A stretch of DNA of 64,000 nt from Spirosoma oryzae (GCF_003002825.1 NZ_PVTE01000007.1:1-64000), one strand, 5' to 3'; positions 17,053-26,133 are shown, numbered from the stretch's first letter. The notes: generated from the letters alone by a model not told the origin. Numbers and translations: made by a program.

Positions 17053-18519
17053 TTAGCGGGGAAGTTGTTGGAAAAAGGAATCGAGATCGCCGATGGTGGC
17101 GGCCCGCAGGAGCAGCGCTCGCCACACGCTGTTGGTTACCAGTGCCTGATCGACTTCGGCCCGGTTCAGCAGGGCGCTCGTCTGGGTCAGCGCCTGAATA
17201 TTGTCGAGCCCCGATTCGTAGCGCGCCTGCGACTGGATGAATGCCTGTTTGGCCGCGTCGAGTTGAATGGGTGCCTGTTCGGCGCGGGCCTGGGCCAGTT
17301 GCAGTTGCAGTACCGCATTCTGACCAGCCGCCTGCAGGTTGAGGGCCTGCTGTTCATACGCCTGCTGGTTGGCGCTGACCCGCTCACGCTGGGCGGCAAT
17401 GGAGGCCCGTGTTCGCCACAGGTCGGTCGGTCGCCAGATCGCCGTTACGCCGACGATGTAGTTAAACGAACGCAGTGGCAGACCGGCCCCCGGCGACGGG
17501 TCGATACGAAAGGAACCGTCGGCCTGCGCCTGTTCGCCGATGCCCGACCCCCGTCCCTGTACCGAACCCAGCAGCGAGACCGACGGCAGTGCCGATGCCC
17601 GCAGTACCGTTTCGCCGGCCCGGCCCAGGTCGACGTTTTTCTGGTAGACGCGTAATTGGGGATGCAGGGTAGGGTTGCTGCCGGGTGACAGCGGTAGACG
17701 GGGGAGTTGATTGTAAAAAACAAGTGAATCGAGCCGGGCGGTGGGGTTGGGCTGGCCAACCAGTTCGGTCAGGCGAAGCACCTGCTGCTGCGCCAGTTGC
17801 TGACTTTCCAGTACCTGTAGGCGGGCGCGGGCCACTTCGGCGTTGGTGACGGCACTATCGATGCCGGGCCGAAGGCCACCGGCCGTACTGGCCCGGATGA
17901 TGCGTTGCAGCTCCTGCGCCCGTTGCAGGTTGGCTGTTTGCAGCGCCACCGCTTTCTGGGCGTTGAGTGCCAGTAGATAAGCATCGCACACCCGCACCTG
18001 ATGCGTAAACAGTTCACCTTCGTAGTCGGCCTGTGTTTGTTCGACCGCCAGCCGGGCCTGATCGCGCCGGGCCTGCCGACGCCCGAATGTAACGGCTTCC
18101 CAGTCGACGACCATCGACAGCCCGCTGGTAAAAGCCGCCCGGTTGTTGAAGCCGTCGGTACGTACCCCGGAGATGGGTAACAGTAACCCACCGTTGGACA
18201 CGTACGCTCCCCGCACCTGATTGGACGTTGCATTGAGTGCCTGCGCCTGTAGGCCCGCCTGTGGCAGGAAGCTCAGGTTGGTGACCTGCGCATCGGCTTC
18301 GGCCGCCCGGATGTTGGCCAGCTTACCCCGCAGGCTGGGGTAGTTGCTACGGGCGAGTTCCAGCGCTCTGTTCAGCGTCAGCACGTCGGTCCCGGCTGGG
18401 GCGGTCTGGGTCGACTGAGCCAGGGTCGTGTTGCCCCCGCCGGTGTCAAGCAGCGTCAGCAGCCCCCACAAATAGATTATCCCCTTACACATATGCCTGA
18501 ATGAATGGATCAGGGGCAA
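17053..18519 (-). CDS. TolC-family outer membrane efflux channel
   Basis: A 488-residue protein; an alternative start is MCKGIIYLWGLL at 18492. The signal peptide ends near LAQS. Two repeated halves rich in Gln/Ala coiled coil are evident: LTLNRALELARSNYPSLRGK with AAEADAQVTNLSFLPQAG in the first, and LPSVSLLGSVQG with QLQLAQARAEQAPIQLDAAK, then SQARYESGLDNIQALTQ, in the second. It would form the trimeric exit duct of the pump. It is the first gene of the operon (channel, permease, adaptor), and the next genes follow with 5- and 12-base gaps. Confidence 0.92.
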   Translation of the reverse strand: MPLIHSFRHMCKGIIYLWGLLTLLDTGGGNTTLAQSTQTAPAGTDVLTLNRALELARSNYPSLRGKLANIRAAEADAQVTNLSFLPQAGLQAQALNATSNQVRGAYVSNGGLLLPISGVRTDGFNNRAAFTSGLSMVVDWEAVTFGRRQARRDQARLAVEQTQADYEGELFTHQVRVCDAYLLALNAQKAVALQTANLQRAQELQRIIRASTAGGLRPGIDSAVTNAEVARARLQVLESQQLAQQQVLRLTELVGQPNPTARLDSLVFYNQLPRLPLSPGSNPTLHPQLRVYQKNVDLGRAGETVLRASALPSVSLLGSVQGRGSGIGEQAQADGSFRIDPSPGAGLPLRSFNYIVGVTAIWRPTDLWRTRASIAAQRERVSANQQAYEQQALNLQAAGQNAVLQLQLAQARAEQAPIQLDAAKQAFIQSQARYESGLDNIQALTQTSALLNRAEVDQALVTNSVWRALLLRAATIGDLDSFFQQLPR

Positions 18520-18655
18520 AGCTACCGGGGCACCATTAGGGGAATATTAGCCGTAGATTAGTTAAGATTAGAAAGGGCCAGCGGTCATCCGGCGAAGAAT
18601 CTATCTTACAAAATCAGACGTACCATTCGGAAACGAACAAGGCATCGATTGATGG

Positions 18656-18820
18656 ATGGACCGAAAACAGGACAAAAAATACCGGCTCTCTCGCCAATTG
18701 AGCGAGCTGATCCGCCGTCACGCCAGCGGTCCGGGCAGTGTCAACCTGTTTCCTGCCTTCCTTCTTGAGGTCGACGCATTGTCAGTTGTAGTGGCTCGTG
18801 GTTTGCCTGTTTGTAAGTAG
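18656..18820 (+). CDS. Possible 54-residue basic protein
   Basis: ATG at 18656 opens a 54-codon frame to TAG. The N-terminal half is basic and helical (MDRKQDKKYRLSRQLSELIR) and the rest hydrophobic (FLLEVDALSVVVARGLPV). No family is recognised and no clear ribosome-binding site is seen. It is listed because it is the only open frame in this gap with protein-like composition; it may well be chance. Confidence 0.2.
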   Translation: MDRKQDKKYRLSRQLSELIRRHASGPGSVNLFPAFLLEVDALSVVVARGLPVCK

Positions 18821-18896
18821 CCATCAAGGGCTAAAGACAAATTCTTTATGGAACCTGCTCACGTATCAATAACAGTCCATCCCGTCGTGATACTAG

Positions 18897-18929
18897 AAAG
18901 CCGCGCCCGTAGAAACTGAGCGCGGCTTT
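18897..18929. terminator. GC-rich hairpin downstream of the F420-type reductase gene
   Basis: AAAGCCGCGC pairs with GCGCGGCTTT around 13 bases. It is placed 65 bases beyond the stop codon of the minus-strand reductase gene. T-runs are short on both sides. Confidence 0.55.
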
Positions 18930-18993
18930 TGTCGGAAGTCGGCGTCGTGCGACAACCGCTCGTTTTCATCAGGGGTAGCGGACCCGACGGTTA

Positions 18994-19719
18994 CTACTGT
19001 AGTTTGACGCCCTGAGCCTGCATCTGCTTTTCCAGGGCAGCATGATTGGCCAGAAACTGTGCGTGCTGCTGTTCGGTACGGGTGGTGCCCAGGCTCTCCA
19101 GCTGTTGCGCCAACTCCCCGGCGGGTAGATCCGCTCCGTAGGTGGGTGTGCCGGGCTGCTGCCGCCACGATTCGTGCAGGCTACCATTATCGACCGCATC
19201 AAAGCCCAACTCGTCCACGAGGGCCATCACTTTCTGCTTGGCCGTGGGGTCGTCGCCGGCAACAGGCAGCGCAATACGGCCGGGGGTACCAGCGGGTTTG
19301 CCCGATTTTTCAAGGTGCTCAGCCATAATATTGTTGAACACTTTTACCACGGGCCGACCAAGATGCTGCTGTACCCATTCGCTTTCGGTGAGTTCGCCGT
19401 GCTCAAGTTCAGAGAGGTGTCCATCACGCAACAGCGGATAATAATTGCTGGTATCGATGACGGGTACATCGGCGGGTACGCCCTCGAACAGGTCTTTGGG
19501 CAGATCGGGAATGTTTTTCAGCGGAATAGTCACCACAATGATTTCACCGTAGTGGGCTGCTTCCGGGGCAGTAACGGGAGTCGCGCCGGTTTTCTGAGCT
19601 ACTTCCCCCAGCGTTTCCGGGCCGCGAGAATTGGCAATAGCTACTGAATGACCAAGGCTTGTAAGCCGAGTGGCAAGGGCACTACCAATGAAGCCCGCGC
19701 CAATGATTCCTATTTTCAT
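18994..19719 (-). CDS. NADPH-dependent F420 reductase-like oxidoreductase
   Basis: A 241-residue protein if started at MKIGIIGAGFIGSALATRL, the usual beginning of the family; an upstream in-frame ATG adds 14 residues of no homology. The Rossmann motif GxGxxG (GAGFIG) is at residues 7-12, followed by HSVAIANSRGPETL with the Ser-Arg that favours NADP over NAD. VVTIPLKNIPDLP and VIDTSNYYPL are typical of the F420-reductase/pyrroline-carboxylate reductase superfamily. Bacteroidota are not known to make F420, so the true partner may be another hydride acceptor. It stands alone between the efflux operon and a two-component system. Confidence 0.75.
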   Translation of the reverse strand: MKIGIIGAGFIGSALATRLTSLGHSVAIANSRGPETLGEVAQKTGATPVTAPEAAHYGEIIVVTIPLKNIPDLPKDLFEGVPADVPVIDTSNYYPLLRDGHLSELEHGELTESEWVQQHLGRPVVKVFNNIMAEHLEKSGKPAGTPGRIALPVAGDDPTAKQKVMALVDELGFDAVDNGSLHESWRQQPGTPTYGADLPAGELAQQLESLGTTRTEQQHAQFLANHAALEKQMQAQGVKLQ

Positions 19720-20057
19720 TATCAGTACGATGAACGAGTTGTTGGTTAGTGCTTCGCCCAAGTGGGGACTTTAACTCCAGGATAGGCCAATTGTTTGTCA
19801 GCTCTCAAAACGCCCGTTTCTGACAGTGTATGCTGAACTTTACCCGATTGAGTCGAAGTGCGTTTTACCTGTTCTCTGATGGCCATCCGTCCTGGCAAAT
19901 AACCGCTACGCGACAGCGAAAAGCCGACTCAGTTTGACTGGACCCGGTCGTCGGTACAGCCGAACCGTGGACGATGTTTGATGGACTAGGGGTAGCTCGT
20001 CACAATCGGTTGATTTAGCGGGGCTTGATTCTGCCACAACAACTAACAGCGGCACAA
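19720..20057. other. Intergenic region, nothing recognised
   Basis: A gap of 338 bases between the reductase start and the end of the histidine kinase gene, both on the minus strand. It presumably holds the reductase promoter. I see no ORF with protein-like composition, no repeat and no strong hairpin. Confidence 0.35.
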
Positions 20058-21443
20058 TCAGACCGATTGAACTGGTAAAAGGATGTCGGCGATGGTGCCT
20101 CCGCCGGGTCGTGGCCGGAGTTGTAACTGACCGCCGTGCAGGCTGATGATGCGATAGGCGAGGGTCAGGCCGATACCGAAACCGCCAATCGTCTGCACGT
20201 TCGAACCACGCACCAGTGGCAGCAGTACCCGGTCTTCTTCGCCGGGGGCTAACCCGATACCCCGGTCTTCGATGCGGATGCGCGCTCGATCCTCGGTATC
20301 CATCTCCAGACAGAGCGTAACGGGTCGATTGTCGGAATATTTGGCGGCATTATCGAGCAGATTGAGCAGCGCGGTTCGGAGAAGTTGCGCATTGCCCCAA
20401 ACGGTGACGGGCGTGGGTTGTTCGAGCATACCGTCGCTGAGTTCGACCGACAGCGACTGCCCCGGTCGTTGCTGTCCCAGCGTATCGGCGGCATCCAGTA
20501 CAATGTCGACCAGTTCCAGCGATTGCCGGTCGATCTGTGCGTCGACGCCGTCGATCCGAGCGAGCTGTAGCAGGCCGTTCGATAAAGCCGTCAGCTTGTC
20601 CAGTTCGGTAATCGCCTGCGTCATGCCCCGCCGGAGACTGTCGATGTCGGTATCGTACAGGACGGACGTTTCCAGCCAGCCTTTTATCGTTGTCAGGGGT
20701 GTGCGCAACTCGTGCGACGCCTGCGCGATAAACGAACGCTGATTCTCGACCAGTCGCTCCTGCCGGGTCAATAGCTCGTTGAATGCCTGGGCCAGTACGC
20801 CTACCTCATCCCGTGGGTTATCGGGCTGTAGTCGGAATGGCTGGTTCGTGACGGGGCGCTGCAACTGCCCGATCAGGTTGTTGAGCGGCCTGAGCGCCTG
20901 TCGGGAGAAAAAATAGCCCACCAGTATAACCAGCCCAATCGCGACGATATTGCCCAGTATGAACAGGTCGCGCAGGTTCCGCTGCCGTTGGTAGCCATCC
21001 TGATCGTAAGCGGTTACGACGGCCACATACACCCGTCCGGCGGGGTCGGGCGATACCCCGGCATACGTCAGCGCCACGCCGTCTTTGGGATACAGGTGCC
21101 CGTTGCTCTCGTACTGAAAGCGAACCAGCCGCTCCCGCCGGACCCGCTGCCGAAAGGCGGGTGAGGCCACGAAATCGCTGGTCTGCTGACTTTCGTAGAT
21201 CAGACTGTCGGCGGGCGAAAACACGTACTCTGCCTGCTCCGGCATCGACGTGATGACGCTGCCCGCTACTGAGCCACGAAGGGTCAGCAGTTGTTCGGTC
21301 ACGCGGGCTTTCCGTTCCAGCCGGTCTTCGATTGATCGTTGGCGAAAGCTGGCGTAAGTACTGTAGACGTAGACCGAAAAGATCAGCAGAAGTCCCGCTA
21401 CGAGCGAGGAAAACCACAGAATGAGTTTGTGTTTGATCTGCAT
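20058..21443 (-). CDS. Sensor histidine kinase (HisKA type)
   Basis: A 461-residue membrane kinase. TM1 is about residues 7-29 and TM2 about 159-179, enclosing a ~130-residue periplasmic sensor domain of unknown ligand. A HAMP linker follows (RQALRPLNNLIGQL). The HisKA phospho-acceptor His244 lies in SFIAQASHELRTPL. The ATPase domain has the N box LLDNAAKYS, and G boxes IRIEDRGIGLAP and IGGFGIGLTLAYRI. It is the second gene of an operon, two bases after its response regulator. The pair may control the neighbouring efflux operon, but that is inference from position only. Confidence 0.93.
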   Translation of the reverse strand: MQIKHKLILWFSSLVAGLLLIFSVYVYSTYASFRQRSIEDRLERKARVTEQLLTLRGSVAGSVITSMPEQAEYVFSPADSLIYESQQTSDFVASPAFRQRVRRERLVRFQYESNGHLYPKDGVALTYAGVSPDPAGRVYVAVVTAYDQDGYQRQRNLRDLFILGNIVAIGLVILVGYFFSRQALRPLNNLIGQLQRPVTNQPFRLQPDNPRDEVGVLAQAFNELLTRQERLVENQRSFIAQASHELRTPLTTIKGWLETSVLYDTDIDSLRRGMTQAITELDKLTALSNGLLQLARIDGVDAQIDRQSLELVDIVLDAADTLGQQRPGQSLSVELSDGMLEQPTPVTVWGNAQLLRTALLNLLDNAAKYSDNRPVTLCLEMDTEDRARIRIEDRGIGLAPGEEDRVLLPLVRGSNVQTIGGFGIGLTLAYRIISLHGGQLQLRPRPGGGTIADILLPVQSV

Positions 21444-21445
21444 GA

Positions 21446-22120
21446 CTAGCCCCGCAGCACGTAGCCCATTCCTTTCACGGTATGCAACAGTTTCGGGCTA
21501 AACTCTTTGTCGATCTTCTTACGCAGGTAGTTGATGTACACCTCGATAACGTTGGTGTTCGTGTCGAAGTGGAGATCCCAGACTTTCTCGGCAATGTCGA
21601 TCCGGCTGACCACCCGTCCGTGGTTGATCATCAGGTATTCCAACAGCGCGTATTCGCGGGCTGTCAGTTCGATATGCTGCCCGGCGCGGGTGACCATATG
21701 CGCGGCCGTGTCCAGTTCCAGATTGCCCACGCGCAGTACGGTCTTCATACCCGAAAACGCACTATCGCGCCGGGCCAGGGCTTTGATCCGCAGCAGCAAT
21801 TCGCGAAACTCGAAGGGCTTCACCAGATAATCGTCGGCTCCGGCACCGAAACCGCTTTCTTTATCGGGCAGACTGTCCAGCGCCGTCAGTAGCAGCACCG
21901 GCTGCCGGGGCGACTCCCGCTTGATGGATCGACACAGGTCGAAGCCGTTGATGTGCGGTAGGTTGACATCCAGCACGATAACCGAATACATATTGTTGGC
22001 TGCCAGTCGTTTGCCCATCAGCCCGTCATAAGCCAGATCAATCTCGTAGCCCTCACTCTCAATCCCTTTTCGTACAAAGGATGCCAGGCTGACTTCGTCT
22101 TCAACCAGTAATATTTTCAT
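21446..22120 (-). CDS. OmpR-family response regulator
   Basis: A 224-residue regulator if started at MKILLVEDEVSLASFVRKG; the 22 residues further upstream look non-coding. The receiver domain has E7-D8, phospho-acceptor Asp51 in VIVLDVNLPHINGFD, and Lys in DYLVKPFEFREL. The C-terminal winged helix shows the OmpR signature ELTAREYALLEYLMINHGRV and NVIEVYINYLRKKID. It is cotranscribed with the kinase downstream (2-base gap). It resembles the CusR/QseB branch. Confidence 0.95.
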   Translation of the reverse strand: MKILLVEDEVSLASFVRKGIESEGYEIDLAYDGLMGKRLAANNMYSVIVLDVNLPHINGFDLCRSIKRESPRQPVLLLTALDSLPDKESGFGAGADDYLVKPFEFRELLLRIKALARRDSAFSGMKTVLRVGNLELDTAAHMVTRAGQHIELTAREYALLEYLMINHGRVVSRIDIAEKVWDLHFDTNTNVIEVYINYLRKKIDKEFSPKLLHTVKGMGYVLRG

Positions 22121-22259
22121 AAGACGTCCGGCTATGCTACCAGTGGGTAAAGGTACGGTTGCCCGGACAGATACGGTAGTTGACATAGGCTGAATACGGC
22201 CTTGTTTACTATTTAATCAGCTATGCCCATAGAAAATGTAGCATCAATTATGGTAACGA

Positions 22260-23270
22260 ATGCTGCGAAAGTTAGTGTGGTTTTTGCTAGACGCATTGCA
22301 ACCTTATCTATCCCACAGGTCTATGTCCGTAACGAACGCTGAATACTATTTTAGTCAGGGAAATCGTCATTTTAATAGGGGAGAATACCAGCTTGCGATC
22401 GATCAATATAAAGAAGCTATCAACGCGAATCCACAATACGCTTCTGCTTACTGCAACACGGGAGTAGCGTTTGCGGAAATGCGCAATCATGCCAGGGCAA
22501 TCGAATCGTTTCAGCAGGCTGTCACCTCAAACCCCTACGATGCGGTAGCCTTTTACAACATGGGGCTGTCGTACGCCGAGGTAACGAACTACGCCAAAGC
22601 CATCGGCGCATTTCAGTCCGCCATTTCGTTAAATACCCGCTACGTCAAAGCGTATTACAACCTGGGCCTGGCCTACATGGCTTCGGGACAATTCGAACCG
22701 GCTGTCCATCAGTACCAGCAGGCCATTTCAATTCAGCCAGCCTACGCCAGAGCGCACGTCAGTCTCGGGGTGTGCCACGCGAAAATGATGGATCACCAAA
22801 AGGCGGTCGATGCGTTCCTGCACGCTATTGCGTTAAACCCCAGCAACGCCAGCGTGTATTATCAGGTGGGGCTTCAGTACGCCGAACTCGGCGATTACAC
22901 AAAAGCGGTCAAGAGTTGCCAGCAGGCCATCGATCTGAACCCGCATGAACCGGCTGCTTATTACCACATCGGGCTGGCTTACCATCGGTTGGCGAATTTT
23001 GCCAAGGCCGTAGAGTGTTACCTGCAAGCTATCGAGTTGAATGATCAGTACGCGGAAGCTCATTATAATATGGGGCTTGCCTACGGGAGTCTGGGAAACA
23101 ACGGCCGGGCAATCGAATGCTATCAGCAGGCAATCCAGTTAAATTCCCGGTATGTCGAAGCGCATTACAGCATGGGAGCCGCTTATTACCGGCTGGGTAA
23201 CTACGCGCGGGCCATTCAGTGTTACGAACTGGGCGATCGCCTGGATCTGCGCGAGTTAAGTCAGGGCTAG
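22260..23270 (+). CDS. TPR-repeat protein
   Basis: A 336-residue protein built almost wholly of nine consecutive 34-residue tetratricopeptide repeats. Each shows the W/Y-x-x-G-x-x-x and A-x-x-x-Y/F-x-x-A-I-x-x-x-P pattern (for example AYYNLGLAYMASGQFEPAVH, HYNMGLAYGSLGNNGRAIEC). The repeats begin at MSVTNAEYYF (22323), which is an alternative start; the 21 residues before it are hydrophobic and could be a short membrane anchor. No enzymatic domain is present, so it should be a protein-binding scaffold. The partner is unknown. Confidence 0.85.
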   Translation: MLRKLVWFLLDALQPYLSHRSMSVTNAEYYFSQGNRHFNRGEYQLAIDQYKEAINANPQYASAYCNTGVAFAEMRNHARAIESFQQAVTSNPYDAVAFYNMGLSYAEVTNYAKAIGAFQSAISLNTRYVKAYYNLGLAYMASGQFEPAVHQYQQAISIQPAYARAHVSLGVCHAKMMDHQKAVDAFLHAIALNPSNASVYYQVGLQYAELGDYTKAVKSCQQAIDLNPHEPAAYYHIGLAYHRLANFAKAVECYLQAIELNDQYAEAHYNMGLAYGSLGNNGRAIECYQQAIQLNSRYVEAHYSMGAAYYRLGNYARAIQCYELGDRLDLRELSQG

Positions 23271-23409
23271 GATCGCTGTATGCTGTCTATGACAAAGTCT
23301 GGCCCAGTAGCGTAGGTAAGGGAATAGTGTTTCGTAGATTTTATGACTATACGTAGATTTTGTGTTACTTAGGCCGCGTAACGACGCTGTTCTCATCCCC
23401 GATACCCGT

Positions 23410-24597
23410 ATGATTCGCTGCTTGCTCCTGTTCGGTATAAGCTGTCTGTTTGTGCGTAGCAGCTATGGTCAATTAACGGTCTTTCAGAACAAAGACGGAT
23501 ACGTATTCACAACCGTGGATGAATACGGGCCGGGTACAATTACGGCGACGAGTTACAAGAAGCTGACTTATGCCGACAGTCCGTTTCTGGCATATCCGAT
23601 CTGGCAACCGGGTCGGGTCAAGCTGGATGCGCAGGGCAAATACATGGCCTGCGACATTGCGTACAATCTGGTCGAGAATGCGGTGCTGTGTCGGTTTTCG
23701 GGCGACTCAACCGTGCAGACCCTCCGGCCCGATCGATTCATCATTGGTAACGAGGAGTTCGTCCGGCAGCGAAACAGAACCGCCGGTACGGATTACAAAC
23801 TATACGCGAAGGTTCTGTACGACGGCAAAACGAAGCTGCTCCTGAACGTGACAAAGCGACTGGACCCGTACGCGTCTGCGTCGGCCCGAACTGGCTACGA
23901 AAAGGAAACGACCATCAACGGGCGCTACACGCTGGAAGAGAAGTATTTCATCCGCAAAGGGGATGCGCGGCCCGAAGCCATCAACCTCACGAAAAATTCC
24001 CTGTTGGCTGTCCTGTACGAGCAGGCTGATAAGCTGGCACCCCGGTTGCCGGCTCGTCGCCTTACGTCAGCCGACGTTGTCGCTATTTTACCCTACTACG
24101 ATAGCCTGATGACTGTCAGTGCTAGCCGGGCGATGCGGTCGGGGGGAGATTCGGTAGCGTACGTGTCGAGTAGTGTGCCGATCAGTAACGACCCGGTGTT
24201 TGCCCAGGCCCTTCATCAGCACATCGTCTATCCCGGAGCCGCCTGGATACAGGCCGTATACAGTCGGGTATATGCTGGCTTCGACGTCGATCAGCAGGGG
24301 AGGGTCAGGAACGTAACGATTCTGAGTCCTGACAATGCCGGGATGGGCTTTGCCGAAGCGGTCCGGGCCGGGCTGGAAAAAATACCCACCTTAAATCCTA
24401 CGTTCGCTGGAACGTACGCCTTGCCCGTCGCCTTCACCTACACCAATCAAAAAGAAAGCCGACAACCCCACATTCCCGTCAATCGCCTGCCCGATGATCG
24501 GCTTGCCGGGCGTACGCTGCTGGGTGAATTTGTTGTCCCCGTAGTCGTTACCAAACCGATACTGACCAGCCGGGAAGTATGGGGCTATTTCAAATAG
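23410..24597 (+). CDS. Secreted protein with C-terminal TonB-like domain
   Basis: A 395-residue protein if started at MIRCLLLFGISCLFVRSSYG, which is a signal peptide; the in-frame extension upstream lacks one. Residues about 20-130 are a beta-rich region of unknown family (FQNKDGYVFTTVDEYGPG). The C-terminal ~85 residues match the TonB C-terminal pattern: VYPGAAWIQAVYSRVYAGFD, VDQQGRVRNVTILSPD, EAVRAGLEKIP and LPVAFTY. Lacking a membrane anchor, it is unlikely to be a real TonB; such domains occur in many Bacteroidota periplasmic proteins. It converges with the Rrf2 gene. Confidence 0.65.
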   Translation: MIRCLLLFGISCLFVRSSYGQLTVFQNKDGYVFTTVDEYGPGTITATSYKKLTYADSPFLAYPIWQPGRVKLDAQGKYMACDIAYNLVENAVLCRFSGDSTVQTLRPDRFIIGNEEFVRQRNRTAGTDYKLYAKVLYDGKTKLLLNVTKRLDPYASASARTGYEKETTINGRYTLEEKYFIRKGDARPEAINLTKNSLLAVLYEQADKLAPRLPARRLTSADVVAILPYYDSLMTVSASRAMRSGGDSVAYVSSSVPISNDPVFAQALHQHIVYPGAAWIQAVYSRVYAGFDVDQQGRVRNVTILSPDNAGMGFAEAVRAGLEKIPTLNPTFAGTYALPVAFTYTNQKESRQPHIPVNRLPDDRLAGRTLLGEFVVPVVVTKPILTSREVWGYFK

Positions 24598-24622
24598 TGT
24601 CGACCAACCCTGTCGGTGCTGT

Positions 24623-25054
24623 TCATAACTCAATCGGCGCGACGGCCGTTGCCATATCCCGCAGCGTGACATTTTCGTAGACGGCCAGATTAGCGTCCCG
24701 TACCTGCACCATGATCGAGCGGATACGGCAGGTTTCTTCGTTCGTACAGTCGTCGCAGCGCACGTAAAAATTCTTCGAGACGCAGGGGGTAGGCGCTAAT
24801 GGCCCGTCGATAATCCGCAAGACCTGCGCCAGATTAACGCGCTCCGGCTCCACGCGCAGCATGTAGCCGCCCCCTTTTCCTTTCTGGCTGTGCAATAATC
24901 CGTGATTGCGCAGATCAAGCAAAATGGCCTCCAGGAAGCGCTGGGGAATTACCGCTTGCTTAGCTAATTCGCTGATCATCAGCGGCCCTTTGCCATACTC
25001 TTCGGTCAGTCGGATAAGGGCTTTCATGGCGTATTTGGCACGTTTCGATATCAT
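24623..25054 (-). CDS. Rrf2-family transcriptional regulator, likely Fe-S sensing
   Basis: A 143-residue regulator with an N-terminal winged helix (AKYAMKALIRLTEEYGKGPL; QKGKGGGYMLRVEP) typical of Rrf2/IscR/CymR/NsrR proteins. Cys91, Cys100, Cys103 and Cys109 form a cysteine cluster (CVSKNFYVRCDDCTNEETC) at the place where IscR and NsrR bind an iron-sulphur cluster, so it should sense iron-sulphur status or NO. It is divergent from the redoxin-ACT-receptor operon across a 179-base gap carrying a promoter and a candidate operator, which points to local control. Confidence 0.9.
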   Translation of the reverse strand: MISKRAKYAMKALIRLTEEYGKGPLMISELAKQAVIPQRFLEAILLDLRNHGLLHSQKGKGGGYMLRVEPERVNLAQVLRIIDGPLAPTPCVSKNFYVRCDDCTNEETCRIRSIMVQVRDANLAVYENVTLRDMATAVAPIEL

Positions 25055-25110
25055 GGTTCACTGAAAAATTATAGTTCATCATTTGGAAACGTGGGCAATC
25101 TAGCATTTTA

Positions 25111-25140
25111 TTTGCAAACCCTACTACTTCAATAGATTTA
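25111..25140 (+). promoter_or_regulatory. Bacteroidota-type promoter for the redoxin operon
   Basis: TTTG at 25111-25114 and TAGATTTA at 25133-25140 (7 of 8 to TAnnTTTG) are separated by 18 bases. This fits the -33/-7 promoter of this phylum, pointing to the redoxin gene 93 bases on. Confidence 0.5.
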
Positions 25141-25157
25141 AAGTACTATTAGTCTAT
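25132..25157. promoter_or_regulatory. Candidate Rrf2 operator
   Basis: ATAGA and TCTAT form the ends of a 26-base AT-rich dyad overlapping the -7 box above. Rrf2-family operators are AT-rich dyads of about this size, and overlap with the promoter fits repression. The arms are short, so this is tentative. Confidence 0.3.
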
Positions 25158-25233
25158 CTAACACCGGGAGTACTGGGGTTTATCCGAGACACCGTAAAAC
25201 GAACCAATCGAAACAACAAAAACGACGGAGCAT

Positions 25234-25830
25234 ATGACACTGGAATTAGTAAACGAATTGGGCGACATACAGGTACGGGTTGTGAAAGATCGTCAGCCAA
25301 TCGAGCGGGTGCAGCCGCTGAAAACTGCCGACGCGGCACCGCTTGTCGCTATCGCCAACGTGGGTGGCTACTGGAGCACGGCCGATCGACCGGCCTTCGC
25401 GCAGGGCAATGTACTGACGCTGCCCAAACTGGTGAAGCAGCGGCCAGTTGTCGTCGGGTTCTACTGCCCGTGCTGGGGCCGCTACGCCGATCCGTTCCTG
25501 ACAACGCTGATTGACCTGGCGCATCAGGTCGACCGGGCCGGGGGACAGTTGCTCGTTTTTGCCAACGAACATCCCCGGTATCTGCCCCAGAAAGCGCTAC
25601 AGGCACCGATGACGCTGGTATACGATGCCGACAAGATTGTTGCCCAGCAGTTTGGCGTCTATGCCGAAACCGACCCGATCTGGGATCGTATCTCGGGTAT
25701 TTCGGAAGACGTTTACATTCCGGCGCTGTACGTGATCGATGGCAATCAGCAGATTCGCTACCACTTTCTGGATGAAAACTTCGAAGGCTTCACCGACCAT
25801 ACCACACTTTGTAACGCACTAGGCCAATGA
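25234..25830 (+). CDS. Peroxiredoxin-like redoxin with CPC motif
   Basis: A 198-residue thioredoxin-fold protein. After about 60 residues without homology comes the AhpC/TSA-like core: LPKLVKQRPVVVGFYCPCWG, with Cys78 and Cys80 as a C-x-C pair in place of the usual TxxC or CxxC, then QLLVFANEHP, LVYDADKIVAQQFGVYAE and PALYVIDGNQQIRYHF. No signal peptide is seen, so it should act in the cytosol. Its stop overlaps the start of the next gene (ATGA), indicating translational coupling. The C-x-C pair might serve metal handling or thiol chemistry; the true reaction is unknown. Confidence 0.7.
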   Translation: MTLELVNELGDIQVRVVKDRQPIERVQPLKTADAAPLVAIANVGGYWSTADRPAFAQGNVLTLPKLVKQRPVVVGFYCPCWGRYADPFLTTLIDLAHQVDRAGGQLLVFANEHPRYLPQKALQAPMTLVYDADKIVAQQFGVYAETDPIWDRISGISEDVYIPALYVIDGNQQIRYHFLDENFEGFTDHTTLCNALGQ

Positions 25831-26099
25831 ATTCCTCCGCACTTGTTTCTCCCTACGGGCAGGTCTTTTTCGACGTCATTGGCTTCGACCGGGTGCAGTT
25901 CGTCAGCGATGTGCTGGCGGCTGCTACCGGCTCGGAGCAGGCCCGTATCGCACACCTGTCGTTCGAAGCCGATGGGGTGCGCTCGACCGGGCGATTGACG
26001 GTACAGGTAACCGACAGTCGGCAACTGGAGCAGATCGACCGGCGACTCCAGCTTGTCCGGGGGTTGATACGAGTCACTAAACAAACCGCTACCACCTAG
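25827..26099 (+). CDS. 90-residue ACT-like protein
   Basis: The sequence runs GQVFFDVIGFDRVQFVSDVL, RIAHLSFEADGVRSTGRLTV, QVTDSRQLEQIDRRLQLVRG, LIRVTK. The beta-alpha-beta-beta-alpha-beta order resembles a single ACT domain, as in the small subunit of acetolactate synthase. Similarity is by pattern only. It overlaps the redoxin gene by 4 bases and precedes the TonB receptor by 34. Coupling to a redoxin and a receptor suggests a ligand-sensing helper, not amino-acid biosynthesis, since no such genes are near. Confidence 0.5.
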   Translation: MNSSALVSPYGQVFFDVIGFDRVQFVSDVLAAATGSEQARIAHLSFEADGVRSTGRLTVQVTDSRQLEQIDRRLQLVRGLIRVTKQTATT

Positions 26100-26133
26100 C
26101 ATTCATTACGTTTTTTTTTCAATACAACCTGTT

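Larger units (their letters stand above)
18520..18993. other. Intergenic region upstream of the efflux operon
   Basis: This stretch of 474 bases should hold the promoter of the minus-strand efflux operon near its left end. It also contains a 54-codon ORF on the plus strand and a hairpin at 18897-18929. I found no operator that I can support. Confidence 0.4.
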
